From positions 4,278,001 to 4,342,000 of the forward strand of contig JAJFPB010000004.1 in NCBI GenBank assembly GCA_020881915.1: a stretch of DNA of 64,000 bases, given 5' to 3'. This document shows, piece after piece, positions 45,281 through 56,181 of the stretch (its first letter is position 1; each line of letters opens with the position of its first letter). This stretch comes from Paramyrothecium sp. XJ0827 (Eukaryota; Ascomycota; Sordariomycetes; Hypocreales; Stachybotryaceae). A program made the position numbers and the translations under genes. The notes beneath the pieces were generated by a model. That model did not search any database and was not told the origin of the DNA. It worked only from the letters and a program-made list of their open reading frames with translations.

Positions 45281-47050
45281 ATGGCGCGATTCAGCTTGTC
45301 ACTGCTTCTGGCAGGCATCGCCACTATCCTGGCCTACGCTGCCGCGAGTTTCATGGCCAACAGGAGACACATACGGAAGCTTCAGGCGGCCGGCGTGGTG
45401 AGTTTGCAGACGACATCCTGTATCCACGTAATCGCCCAATGATGCCCTGCTGATTTGATATCAAGCCAATGCCAAAATACCACCCCATTCTTGGCCACCT
45501 CTTAGCTGTAAAAAATTGCAAAGAGGCGCTGCCTCCAGATGCCACATTCCATGTCGTCGCCCGCCTCATGTCGAAGCAGTTCCCCAACGGCATTTTTTAC
45601 CTTACCTTGTGGCCTTTTAGCAAGACTATCATGATTGTGGCCAATCCCTTCGTGGCAGCCCAGGTTGAAACGGCTTGCACCGACAAACCTCAAAGCATAT
45701 GCTCCACCATGGAAGTCATCAATGGAGGGCCTTCACTCATGTCAATGCACGGAGGACAATGGAAAGAGTGGCGTGCACTGTTCAACCCAGGCTTTGCGAT
45801 TGGGTACCTGACCGGTTTAGCCCCAGCGATTGCGGAAGAAATGGGTGTCTTCTGCAAGCTTCTGGGCGACCGTGCTATAGATGGTGAGGTGTTTCGCTTA
45901 GAGGAGTACACGCTTCGACTCACATTCGACGTTATTGGTCGTGTGACTTTGTGAGTTGCCCAAGGTAGTTGATGAACACAAGAATGATGCACTAACAGAG
46001 GACCTCTTCACCTAAAGTGGTGGCCGCCTACATTACCAGACACAGAAGAGCCCACTAGCAGATTCCCTCCGCAGGCAAATCATCTGGACTCCATTCGTAA
46101 AAAGCTTGAACCCCTTCAAACGTTACGTCACCCTCCGACCTTTTGTCCAGATGTACAACAGCTACCGCATGAATCAGTACCTCGATAAAGAGATCGATCA
46201 GCGATACGAGGAACTAACCCGCTCACGCAAGGGCCAATCCAAGGATACGCGAGCCTCTGAGCGATCTATCATATCGCTAGCCATGGACAAGTACCTAGAG
46301 AACGCGCCCACTGCAGAATCGTTGTCAAAGCAAGCCTTCAGGCAGCTCGCACGGCCGCAGCTTCGCATGTTCCTCTTCGCAGGCCACGACACCACAAGCA
46401 GTACTCTGTTGTATTGCTACATGCTTCTTGACAGGCACCCAGAAATCATGTCCAAAGTTCGTGAAGAACATGACAAAGTATTCGGCCCTGCAATTTCTGC
46501 GGACAATGTCACTCAGGTCATCACGCACGATCCAACACTTTTGAACCAGATACCGTATACACTTGCAGTGATCAAGGAGGTCCTCCGCATGTTCCCGCCT
46601 GCAGGAAGCTTGCGCGAAGGTCGGCCAAGTCTTATCCTAAGGGACGAGGAGGGTCGGCAATACCCTACGGAAGATTGTCATATCTGGACCCTTAACCTTA
46701 TCATGCATAACGACCCAAAGGTCTTCTCAGGTCCCGAAAGCTTCAATCCCGATCGCTGGCTCGTTGGGCCTGGAGACCCCCTCTATCCACAGAAAGGTTC
46801 TTGGAGACCTTTTGAATGGGGCCCGCGGAACTGTATTGGACAGACACTTGCGCAGCTGGAGCTGAAAATTGCTCTCGTCATGACGGTCCGATTATTCGAC
46901 ATCAAGCCTGCGTATGAGCAGTGGGACATGCTGCATTCCAAGAAAGGCATCAAGACGGTGGATGACAACCGGGTGTATCAGGCTGAGCTTGGCGGTGGAG
47001 GAGCTCACCCGGCAGATGGTTTTCCAGTCGTGATCAATATGCGAGGATGA
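45281..47050 (+). CDS. Cytochrome P450 monooxygenase
   Basis: Three exons, 45281-45397, 45466-45950 and 46018-47050, give 544 residues, all in phase; the second intron uses the acceptor CTAAAG to restore GGRLHYQ. Residues 4-25 form an N-terminal membrane anchor, followed by the usual Pro-rich PMPKYHPILGH. The I-helix motif is AGHDTTSS, the ExxR motif lies in KEVLRMFPP, FNPDRW fits the PERF position, and the heme loop FEWGPRNCIG contains Cys473. It is an ER-bound microsomal P450; the substrate cannot be read. It is complete, unlike the esterase to its left, and lies 1.5 kb upstream of a co-oriented UbiA-superfamily gene, which raises the possibility that it oxidises the product of that enzyme. 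Confidence 0.9.
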
Positions 47051-48549
47051 CCGTCCTGTTCTCGATAAGCAGAACCCATAGCCATCGCGTAGTGGTAGAA
47101 TCATTATCAGAGTACTACCCGGAGGGACTCGATTCTGTGTGTACCGGCCGAGGGAGCACTGGCAAGATGGCTGTGATGTTTCAGTGCATTTGCCAAGCGT
47201 TCGAACTTGCCCGAGGCTGCAAATGTTGAGCTGAACAGACTCTTTTCGGAGCGGACCCGAATCCCACTGTTAGCGTTTCGGGCGAGACACTTCTTGTTCG
47301 TCGCAAAGCTCCCTCGATTCTGCCACGGCGGCTGCCTGATCACACCCTCTCAAGTTGTCAAAAAGTTCAAAGGACGTGACGATCATATACACATTGGGCC
47401 GGCATTCCCGTTGCCAGATCATATTAATCATGAAATGCAACAGTCCAGACATCGTGCATAAGTATGGAATGGCAAAGTGCTCCGATTTATCTGCATGCCT
47501 AGATAAAAGCCACTCAGGGAATAAGATACGGAAAGAACGGCCAGAGAACAGGAACACCGGTTATTCGCAATCCTAAACAGCTCCAAAAAATCATCCAAGC
47601 GCGGCTCGCACAGACAAGGTCATATGCAGGATAGCTGGTGCGAAACCATTAAGCGCTCCTGTGAACGAGGCAATCTATAACGCCTTGCCCTGATTCCTCT
47701 ATTAATCGCGTTCATAAAAAAGGGAAGACGATCCCCAAACCAGTACCCCGGGTGGCCCAGTCCAGGGGGTCGCTGGGCTTATCACTGGTTAAATGCAATG
47801 GAAGTGGCCGTACACCGCTAATTTACGTGCTAGTCTTGGGCTGAGACGCTGCATAATCCGCCATTATCTACATCTACAGGTCGCCGTGAAATCCCGACGA
47901 GCCAGAGGCGAGCTGAGGCGAAGACCTAGAGGTTGCTGCCAAGTTCTTCATCTGTGTTGACGCTGCATTAACCCGATACTTGTTCCTAGGTAGGAAGCTT
48001 GCTCCCTGTCAGCTACCCGTTGACATTGTCGCTAGCCACATCAGGCCATGCTGCAGGTTCAGCTAGCTCGGGACATCCGTCCGACCATTGAATTTGGCCC
48101 TACATACGGAGTAGTGCCCAATCATACCCACCGGCCTCGCAGGGCAGCCGTTGCGTGTTGAGTGGCTTGTCACCTGGCTATTGTTCAATAGAACCTAGTC
48201 AGCTTACTACGCAGCCCTATCGTCGTCGTCCGGAGCGTGTGCTGATGGACACCACTTGGTGTTCAGCCACAATGAAATCAATACGACGGCATGTGCAGCA
48301 TAGCTGGAGGACCATGAGGCATGTTTAGAGGCCTCTCGTCGTAGACCCGAAGCTTTTCTGCGAGCCTCCGCTGCTCACAAGATATAAAGCAAACCTTGGA
48401 TCCTGTCTTCTGTGTTGGCTCATATTCATATCATACAGCTTTCTTGAACACATCCACACAAACTTAATTCAATCTACAACCCACTGCATTCTTCTTTGAT
48501 CGTGGAACCTACGTTTGCTTTTGAGTCCAACATTTGAGACAACGCAGCA
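47051..48549. promoter_or_regulatory. Intergenic region with TATA element of the UbiA-type gene
   Basis: No gene was found in 1.5 kb. GATATAAAGC at 48381-48390 is a good TATA box about 165 bp before the UbiA-type ATG, followed by a C/A-rich leader. A GC-rich block lies near 47747-47780. Confidence 0.45.
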
Positions 48550-49536
48550 ATGGAGAGAACTACGACGACGTTGATCACAAAGCTGCACGAGGAGGTGTCC
48601 ATACCACAGATCGCGAAATTGCGGAGCCCCAGCTATCGATCACTACGAAATGTTTTCCGTACTTTCGTCTTCTTCTCGCAAGTCCTTTGGTCATTCATCA
48701 AAGATGATGTCGCCGGCTTCGTTATTCCGAGCGCCCTCTTTGGCCTGTTGAGCGCCTTGGCGTCCGGTGCTGGGCTGTCAGAGGGCAAGGCCCCATCGTC
48801 GTTCGATGTCTTACAGAGAGCACCGCTTGTCCTGCTCTTTAACCTCGCCAACATCGTCATCTGGGACCTTTCCAACCAAAGAGATCCCGAATCAGTCGAG
48901 GAGGACCGCATAAACAAGCCTTGGCGGCCAATCCCCGCCGGAAAAATTACCAGCAACCAAACCCGAAGAGTTCTATTAGTGGCTCTGCCTCTAGTGGTGC
49001 TGCTCAACTACGCGTTGGGCGTTCATGTTGACGCGCTGCTGCTCTTGACTTTCTCATTCTACTACAACGACCTGAAGGCCAGTGATGAGATTTGCAGGGA
49101 GGCTGTCATTTCTCTCTGTTATACCCTGACAAACAAGATTTCGTTTCAGATCGCCATTGGTGCGGATAATGCGATCAGCTACCGAGGCTATCTCTGGGTA
49201 GCCACCATCACTGCGGTGGCATTCTCGACTATGCACACCCAAGACCTCAAGGATCAAGTGGGGGACAAGCTCAGAGGCCGGGTAACTGTGCCCTTGGTCC
49301 TCGGGGACGGCATGGCTCGGGCTATTGTCGCCTTTCTAATTCCTGTCTGGTCGCTTGCTTGCGGGCTCTACTGGGGCAACGGCAATTATTGGCTTTCTTT
49401 GCCATTTGGTTTGTTCCTGGCACATCGCATCTGGACGAAGCGCACGCCCAAGAACGATTCAAAGTCATGGAAGCTTTGGTCTTTGTGGCACATGACACTC
49501 TTTTTCCAACCCTTGTTGGCTGGACAAGTTTATTAG
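48550..49536 (+). CDS. UbiA-superfamily prenyltransferase or terpene cyclase
   Basis: A single exon encodes 328 residues with about eight hydrophobic segments. The first Asp-rich region reads NIVIWDLSNQRDPESVEED and is followed by RINKPWRPIPAG (Asp106, Asp112, Asp119). The second reads TQDLKDQVGDKLRGR (Asp232, Asp235, Asp239). Two Asp-rich motifs on membrane loops and the NKPxRP sequence define the UbiA superfamily, which binds prenyl diphosphates through magnesium. Fungal members include aromatic prenyltransferases and the membrane terpene cyclase of the fumagillin pathway; which activity applies here is open. The spacing of the first motif (N-x4-D-x5-D) departs from the usual N-x3-D-x3-D of aromatic prenyltransferases, as in the fungus-specific branch. 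It lies 1.5 kb downstream of a P450 in the same direction. Confidence 0.85.
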   Translation: MERTTTTLITKLHEEVSIPQIAKLRSPSYRSLRNVFRTFVFFSQVLWSFIKDDVAGFVIPSALFGLLSALASGAGLSEGKAPSSFDVLQRAPLVLLFNLANIVIWDLSNQRDPESVEEDRINKPWRPIPAGKITSNQTRRVLLVALPLVVLLNYALGVHVDALLLLTFSFYYNDLKASDEICREAVISLCYTLTNKISFQIAIGADNAISYRGYLWVATITAVAFSTMHTQDLKDQVGDKLRGRVTVPLVLGDGMARAIVAFLIPVWSLACGLYWGNGNYWLSLPFGLFLAHRIWTKRTPKNDSKSWKLWSLWHMTLFFQPLLAGQVY

Positions 49537-49874
49537 GAAGCATACAAGGAAGGAAAGTTATGAGGTTTTTTCTTTGGGTCAGCCTATGAGATTCCGAGCA
49601 GAAAGAAACATGGCGAGCGTTCCATCATGATCATTAGAGTATTTTACTTCATTTATTATAGCGGATATGGAATGTATATCTGGTTATTCGCGATTGGTTC
49701 GTGAAGTGTGCGAAAAACTATGCTGAGTCTCACGCGAGCCAAGCAGTGAGTCTGTTTGATTGACCCCAAACCAGCCCATTGGACCCCCAAAGTGAGCTGG
49801 ATCATTTTTCAGAGTCAATTATGATCATACATGCAAACCAATTCCAATGAATTTGTTCACTGAATGCTATAACC

Positions 49875-51131
49875 TCAAGATTGACGTCGCTCTATGCAAG
49901 ACCCCTGGCCTGCAAGTGAGAACACGGTCAACACCGCAGCGTGGTCCGAAGTCCATTCGTTATTCTGGTGGTCGGGCATCGGTGTCGGGTTTCCAACAAC
50001 CAGATCCTCGGACTCGAGCACCGTCAAATTTCCTTTGTAGTAAATCAAGTCAATGCGGTCTAGGGGCTCAGGCCTGCCCTCGTTGGTGAGGAAGACGGGC
50101 GACCAGGTGATTCCCTGCTTTGCGGCTGGGTCCGGGTGCGCGACACGGAAAGAGTCGATGAGGCCAGCGTCTGTGGGAATGACAGACGTGGGCCATGAGA
50201 TGTTGGCATACCCACAGTTCTTCTCCCGAAGCTCCTCCGTCCAATCGAGGTGCGAGGGTGCGTTGAAGTCTCCGAGTAGGATCACTGGTGTTTCATCAGA
50301 GTTTGCCAGTGCGTCCTGCATCAAAGAGATTGTGTTGATAATCTGTGGGGTGCGGCCTGACTCGGCTTCCCGCTCCATCACTTCCTCAACGCTCATTTGG
50401 TCGAAGCAGAAGTCGTAGGGACCGTACGGGTCGTATCCCAGATGAACGTTCCAAACGTCGACAGCTGACTTGGGACCATCAAGAGCGATGCGTGCGGAAC
50501 TGACGTAGCGCAAGTCTTCGGTCGTGCTGACAATTGGGTAGCGGCTGAGAAAGCTCACATCGAGGCCCTGCCAACTGTACCATCCGAGAGCTTCTCCAAG
50601 GCGGGTAGCGTGAGTTCCGCTGCTCTCCTGAAGACCGACAATGTCAACTCCACTCTCGACAAGGTATCGGACTTGCTTGGCGTGATAGTCGTTCACTCGC
50701 GTTCCACCGAACCAGAGATTGAAGGACATGACGCTCAAATGTCGAACGAGCGGCCTGCCGGATCGTCGCACCGGGATAGTGACCTTGAGCTCGTCACTGC
50801 TGCCATCAGCAGACGACGCCCTGATGGTCAAGTGAGTTTCATTCGCAGAAGGACCCGGACTGCCAGAGATGAGACCGCTGCTGGAAGGCTGGGCCCAGCC
50901 ATCGTTGTCAGAATCGACGGTGGTGAAGGTCACAGTCGAGCCCGCCCCGTCTCTCAGCAGCCCGCTGATGGAGGCCTCGAATGCATCGCCCCGGCGAGCA
51001 TTGTGCGTGGTGAATCGATCTACCAGGAACGAAACGGAGCTGGAAGATTGCCGGCCTCCGACCGACACCGCCACGACCCCGGCGGCGAACCAGGCACTGG
51101 CTGCGAAGACGAAGGAGTTGACCCTGACCAT
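49875..51131 (-). CDS. Secreted endonuclease/exonuclease/phosphatase-fold enzyme
   Basis: A single exon of 418 residues with an N-terminal signal peptide (to about residue 22, AAGVVAVS). An N-terminal beta-rich region of about 110 residues precedes the catalytic fold. The EEP motifs are in order: VMSFNLWFGG (Asn), VGLQES (metal Glu), VHLGYDPYGPYDF (His and Asp), LGDFNAP (Asp, Asn) and TSDHAAV (Asp-His pair). This family covers sphingomyelinases, inositol phosphatases and nucleases. The separate N-terminal domain and secretion suggest an extracellular phosphodiesterase or nuclease, without a firm substrate. Six or more putative Asn glycosylation sites support secretion. A TATA box about 80 bp upstream of the ATG fixes the start. 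It is convergent with the UbiA-type gene, with only 340 bp between their stops. Confidence 0.85.
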   Translation of the reverse strand: MVRVNSFVFAASAWFAAGVVAVSVGGRQSSSSVSFLVDRFTTHNARRGDAFEASISGLLRDGAGSTVTFTTVDSDNDGWAQPSSSGLISGSPGPSANETHLTIRASSADGSSDELKVTIPVRRSGRPLVRHLSVMSFNLWFGGTRVNDYHAKQVRYLVESGVDIVGLQESSGTHATRLGEALGWYSWQGLDVSFLSRYPIVSTTEDLRYVSSARIALDGPKSAVDVWNVHLGYDPYGPYDFCFDQMSVEEVMEREAESGRTPQIINTISLMQDALANSDETPVILLGDFNAPSHLDWTEELREKNCGYANISWPTSVIPTDAGLIDSFRVAHPDPAAKQGITWSPVFLTNEGRPEPLDRIDLIYYKGNLTVLESEDLVVGNPTPMPDHQNNEWTSDHAAVLTVFSLAGQGSCIERRQS

Positions 51132-51210
51132 TGTGCGACAGCGTCTTGCGCAGGTTTTCGATCAAGCGGATGCGTGAAGAACAAGAAGTCAATTGGCTTC
51201 AGGGCCTTGA

Positions 51211-51217
51211 TTTATAG
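51211..51217 (-). promoter_or_regulatory. TATA box of the secreted EEP-fold enzyme gene
   Basis: The minus strand reads CTATAAA about 80 bp before the ATG at 51131. Spacing and sequence fit a fungal core promoter. Confidence 0.5.
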
Positions 51218-52685
51218 CAAAGTGGCGAGACAGGGTCTGCGATCGCCTCCGCTTCGACGTCGTGGTGCGAATCCTTCCCCAGCACCATCTCGAATCACCA
51301 CTGTTGCGACCTGCACGTGCTGGTTGCTTGCAGGTTGCTCCGCATTGCAACCTCGCGCTGATTCGGCAAAGACGGTTCAAAAGCAGGGGTTACTCGTTCT
51401 GAACAGGAATGTCACATTGTGAGCGCTTTGCCCAGTGGCTCTGTCTGGGGTGCATCGTCTATCCTGAGGGTCAGTGCCGTTCGACGTGCCTCATTCTCCT
51501 GCCCTCAGTTAAGGTAGTTCGTGGAATTTAAACATCGCCCAGGACAGGCACCTGTGGCTTGCTTGGCTACGCTTAAGTGCGTATATCCCTGTCCAGTGGC
51601 TGACGAGGCGCCCACTGAGAGGCTGCCCTGAGCGCGCGCAATCTTGAAAACCCCTTTGGTTGTGTTTGCAACAGTGCACGAAGAGTCAACCATGAGGCGC
51701 GACCTCACTTCTAGCTGTAAAGCAATCGATATTCATACCCGGATCTTCACATCCTTCATTCCAGGATAACGCAACTCCTCCCATCCTCCCTTCTGTTTTG
51801 TTGCATGCCAAGGACATGTTCGGCTGTGGGCGTTTACCCGCCACCTCCGGGGTCTTACCCGCCACCGCCGGGCCTCTGAGCTTTCTCTTCGGCCTAAAGT
51901 ACGGACATGTTCGGGATGTCGTCAGTCCACTCGCTATGGAGCCATTGATAACCAACATCGCACTGCCACTATGTACAAGGATGCACCTAATAATGTCTTG
52001 GGCTTGTGGTTGGAGAGGAAAACCCCTCCGGCATCGGCTGGCAATACCCTGCGTCGCGTTGCATCTCCTCACTACCCTTGCGGGCCCCATTTGTTTGTTG
52101 TCGGCGAGGCTATGTCGTCACTCATGAATCGCCCCTCGGAATCATGATCTTGACTCCGTAGCCGATCTCGAGTTACTTGGCCGAGACAGACGACACGCAT
52201 ACCTTCTTTGCACCTCTCAAATCATTCTTCATGAAGCTAACAACGAATCACGTCGCTACGTTCAGTCGTACTGTATTCACACCAGCCCTGCAGCGTAGGC
52301 TTTGAACGAGACAACATGCGCCATTTTGACTGATCCGCGGCGGCCCCGCCATGCTGGATATGCCGGGCATTCGGTCCCAACGCCGAACATTTTAGCAGCG
52401 ATATCCACCCAAAGGAACTCAACTCCAATTGGCAACGTACAGAGCGTCGACATAATTCCAAGCCTTGTGCCCATCGGACAGGCTCCGAGACCGACCGTTG
52501 GCACCAAAGATAAGCTACAACGCACCCCGCAAATCCCCCAGCATTTCTGCAACCGGCATTGCCAATGGCATTGAGATAAGGTAACATGAACGGGAGTCAT
52601 AAGCCGCCAGAAAATGAATATAAATTACGACTCGTTGTTCGGGGACCTCGTTCCGTTCTCACCATGGCCGGCAGTGCTTCACATC
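51218..52685. other. Divergent intergenic region, EEP enzyme and carboxylesterase
   Basis: Holds promoters of two secreted-enzyme genes. A 21-bp imperfect tandem repeat (TTACCCGCCACC...CGGG) lies at 51834-51875. AATATAAATT at 52617-52626 looks like the TATA box of the carboxylesterase gene, which argues against the upstream in-frame ATG at 52614. No other gene was seen. Confidence 0.45.
51834..51875 (+). repeat. Two-copy 21-bp imperfect tandem repeat
   Basis: Two consecutive copies of TTACCCGCCACC followed by CGGGG/CGGGC lie in the divergent promoter region. They could be paired binding sites, with no further evidence. Confidence 0.5.
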
Positions 52686-54377
52686 ATGTCTCGAACATCA
52701 GGTCTTTTGAGCAGCCTGCTCGTGGCGTCTCATTGCGTCTTGAGCCAGGCTAGCTGCATCCACAAGCCCGTGACACTGCAAGGCTATGGCACCTTTGGTG
52801 GCACAGTCGTCAACGAGACCTTCAGCGGCAACGCTCTTCCTCAGCCTGTTGATGCTTGGCTAGGCATCGACTATTCCACCCAGCCCGTCGGCGATGGCCG
52901 TTTCGCGCCCGTCACTTGGCCAGCGTCCTTTGACGGCATCAAACTGGCTACCGAATACGGGAAGGCCTGCATACAAGAGGAGTCGGCAAGGTTGCCTAAG
53001 GAGCTCCAGGACGAGGCGTGTCTTAACTTCAATGTCTACCGGACCCCCGGTGTTCCTCTGGACCAAAAGCTCCCGGTCCTAGTCTGGATACATGGCGGTG
53101 CGTTTTATGCCGGCAGCTACCAAAGCTTTGACGGCGCAGCATTTGCTGCGTCATCATCAGAGCCCATTGTGGTGGTCTCGTTCCACTATCGCGTCAACTC
53201 GCTTGGCTTCCTTCCATCGCGCCTGTTTAGGGACGAAGAGTTGGAGAACCTGGGCATTCGGGATCAAAGGCTATTCTTCGAGTTTGTTCGCAAGCACATC
53301 GGCGCTTTTGGAGGCAATCCCGACGCCGTTACGATTGGCGGACGTTCTGCGGGAGCGCATTCCGTAGGAATCCATCTCTTCCACAACTATGGCAGCGACG
53401 AGGGCTCAGAGCCGCTCTTTGCTGGCGCCATCCTCCAGTCTGGATCAGTCACCTCTCGCGCATTTCCCAACTCAACCTATCCACTGTATCAAGAACAGTA
53501 CAAACAATACACGCAATTCCTCGGGTGCGACGGCATCGAGGGCGATGCTGAAACTCTGGCATGCCTGCGTTCTGTTGATGCTGATGATATCCGAGAGATT
53601 AGTGTCAAAATCTTCCAGGACTACAACCCGGCAATTACTTGGCCTTTCCAGCCAGTACACGGAGGTCCTTTGTTTGAGAAAACAGGTTCGCAATCTGGGG
53701 TTGACGGGTCGTTCTTTCATGTGCCGGTCATTTCCTCCACCGTCACGGATGAGGGCAAGTACTATTTGCCAGGAGACTTGGAGACCAATGATGAGTTTCT
53801 TGATTTCATGCACAACGGTAGCCCTCAGCTCAACGACGAGGATCTCTCCCTGCTTTCCGATTTGTATGCGGACCCTGCCACGAACCCCGACTCCCCCTTC
53901 GCCAACTCGCCCAACAGTACGCAGTATAACCGACTGGGCGCAGCATGGAGTGACTACGCCTACATTTGCCCTGGCCAGGAAACCTCGTACCGGACCGCTG
54001 TGGCTGGTGTCCCGACCTGGAAAGTGAGGTTCAACACAAACAACTTCTTCCCAGCGTGGCAAGGCATTCCTCATACCGCCGATACGAGGTACACCTGGGA
54101 CGAACCCAGCGTGCAGTATCCCGAGATCAGCCCCGTTTACCACGGGTACCTGTCCAGCTTCGTCACGGCTGGTGATCCCAACACACACCGCTTCCCTGGA
54201 AGCCCCGAGTGGCCCTTGTACAAACCGCAGGGCTATGGCATCGATGCCGAGCCTGCCAAGCAACTTGTGGTACAGCCGCAGGAGAAAGGAGGCACGCAGG
54301 TAGAGGATGATGATATCCGGCGGGAAGCGTGCCTGTACTGGAGAGACATCGAGAGGGCACAGAGACTGAACAAGTAG
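52686..54377 (+). CDS. Secreted type-B carboxylesterase/lipase
   Basis: A single exon; 563 residues from the ATG at 52686, which opens a signal peptide (MSRTSGLLSSLLVASHCVLSQA). The in-frame ATG at 52614 was rejected because it would place charged residues before the signal and overlaps a TATA element. Family features: DEACLNFNVYR (the EDCLxLNV position), oxyanion-hole WIHGGAFYAGSY, nucleophile Ser in TIGGRSAGAHS, Glu in TVTDEGKYY and a His in IPHTADTRY late in the chain. Six Cys are placed as in fungal Candida-rugosa-type lipases. The enzyme should hydrolyse esters outside the cell. Unlike the truncated carboxylesterase relic 8 kb to the left it has no breaks. Confidence 0.9.
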   Translation: MSRTSGLLSSLLVASHCVLSQASCIHKPVTLQGYGTFGGTVVNETFSGNALPQPVDAWLGIDYSTQPVGDGRFAPVTWPASFDGIKLATEYGKACIQEESARLPKELQDEACLNFNVYRTPGVPLDQKLPVLVWIHGGAFYAGSYQSFDGAAFAASSSEPIVVVSFHYRVNSLGFLPSRLFRDEELENLGIRDQRLFFEFVRKHIGAFGGNPDAVTIGGRSAGAHSVGIHLFHNYGSDEGSEPLFAGAILQSGSVTSRAFPNSTYPLYQEQYKQYTQFLGCDGIEGDAETLACLRSVDADDIREISVKIFQDYNPAITWPFQPVHGGPLFEKTGSQSGVDGSFFHVPVISSTVTDEGKYYLPGDLETNDEFLDFMHNGSPQLNDEDLSLLSDLYADPATNPDSPFANSPNSTQYNRLGAAWSDYAYICPGQETSYRTAVAGVPTWKVRFNTNNFFPAWQGIPHTADTRYTWDEPSVQYPEISPVYHGYLSSFVTAGDPNTHRFPGSPEWPLYKPQGYGIDAEPAKQLVVQPQEKGGTQVEDDDIRREACLYWRDIERAQRLNK

Positions 54378-55057
54378 AACGGTGTCAGTATTGCATAGCG
54401 AAAAATAGTAAACAACTTTTCCGAACTCAATATCCACCGCCACATGTAATGCCTACTAACTTGCACTATGATAGCTGGCAACAGAGACACGAATCTGCCC
54501 GAATCAGTGTGTGGTATTCATCGTCTTGCTTTGGCTTTGCAACCTCGACTGTGTTCCCTAATGAAAACTGATACGCTATGTAACTGGGTACTAGGCACAT
54601 CAAGAAGCAATATGAAATGCTTGCCCTAAAATTATCTCGGTGACGTGGTGAGAGTTAGGTCAGTGCAGTCGAGGTCTGGTAGTCCAGAGCCCAAGTAACG
54701 AAGCGCACGTGTGTTCGGTGAGCATGGTTCAACAGGGAGCCGGGAATAGGCTGGGCTTGGAGTCCGGTTGATTCCTTGACTAGATCCATGAGCTTGGACC
54801 CCAGTTTTCTGATCCATGAATACCAAAATCGGTGGCCTTGGGCATCAGGACGTTGTGTTGTGACGCCGGAGTTTACGGCTTTAAGAGACCCATTGTTGTC
54901 CAGGTTCCTGCCAACCCGGCAAACGGATCCGAAACAGCCAGCAACGGACCTTATCACCTGCCCGCTGACGTCCGTTCAATATTCTCTCACTCTCCCATCC
55001 GCACCTCCAAGACACCGTCGCTGTCGCCTCGCCCGCCATCGTCCCCGTACCGTCGCC
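54378..55057. other. Intergenic region upstream of the phosphate carrier
   Basis: No coding frame was supported. The last 100 bp before the ATG are C/T-rich, as in highly expressed fungal genes. Confidence 0.4.
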
Positions 55058-56181
55058 ATGGCCGCCTCCACTGCTGCCTTGCCGGCAGCTATCCAGAAGA
55101 AGCCCGAGGGTCTCGACCTCTACGCGCGCTTCGCCGTCGCCGGTGCTCTCGGCTGCTCAGTCACCCACGGCGCCTTCACCCCAGTGGACGTGTACGTTGA
55201 GCCTACGCGCTGCACCTCGTCGCTCCTATCTGTCTCATATCTGACCATCTCACAGCGTCAAGACCAGGATTCAGCTCGACCCTGCCACCTACAACCGTGG
55301 CATGATTGGCGGTTTCCGCCAGGTCATTCAGAACGAGGGCGCCGGCGCTCTCTTGACAGGCTTCGGCCCGACTTTTACTGGTTACTTCATCCAGGGCGCC
55401 TTCAAGTTTGGCGGTTACGAGTTCTTCAAGAAGCAGTCCATTGATTTCCTTGGCCTGGAAACCGCTCGCAAGAACCGCTCGGCCGTGTACTCTGTCTCCG
55501 CCGCCAGCGCCGAGTTCTTCGCGTCCATCGCTCTCTGCCCTCTTGAGGCTACCCGTATCCGTCTAGTGTCCACGCCTGGCTTTGCCAATGGTCTCGTAGG
55601 CGGCTTCAGCAAGATTCTCAAGAATGAAGGAATCGGTGCCTTTTACTCTGGCTTCGGTCCCATCCTCTTCAAGCAGTGCGTACGCCCAAGACGGGGTTGT
55701 TTGTACGCAGGCCAAGCGAGAACTAACCGATAGTGCAGGGTTCCCTACACAGTGACTAAATTCGTTGCCTTTGAGAAGTTCTCTGAAGCCATCTTCGCCA
55801 GCATTGGCAAGGACAAGTCCCAGTTGTCCAGTGGCACCCAGACTGCCGTCAACCTTGGCTCAGGTCTCCTCTCTGGTTTCGCTGCTGCCATCGTCTCCCA
55901 GCCCGCTGATACCATGCTCTCCAAGATCAACAAGACCAAGGGTCTACCTGGTGAGAGCACGTTCTCCCGACTTGTCAAGATTGCTGGCGAGCTCGGCCTG
56001 CGCGGATCCTTCACCGGTCTTCCTACCCGTCTATTCATGGTTGGTGGATTGACTGCAGGCCAATTCGCCATCTACGGTGATATCAAGAAGGCACTCGGTA
56101 GGTCAACTTGTCCTTCTTCTTCTATCTGCGAAACTGACTCTTTCCTAAGGTGCTACCAACGGTGTCGAGATTGCCAAGTAA
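55058..56181 (+). CDS. MIR1: Mitochondrial phosphate carrier
   Basis: Four exons, 55058-55191, 55256-55675, 55739-56097 and 56150-56181, give 314 residues, with all phases closing and a final ATNGVEIAK. Three mitochondrial-carrier repeats are visible by their motifs: [14 protein letters not shown] near residue 43, [12 protein letters not shown] in the second and [12 protein letters not shown] in the third. The TMLSK text of the third repeat is typical of the phosphate carrier. Six membrane segments are expected in the inner mitochondrial membrane. The protein imports inorganic phosphate with protons for ATP synthesis. It is the one clear housekeeping gene of the window and has strong codon bias. 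The N-terminus lacks a long presequence, as in yeast MIR1. Confidence 0.93.

Noticed and set aside
53472..54443. 323-codon minus-strand frame over the carboxylesterase
   Set aside because: Antisense to an intact gene with all catalytic motifs; no domain of its own.
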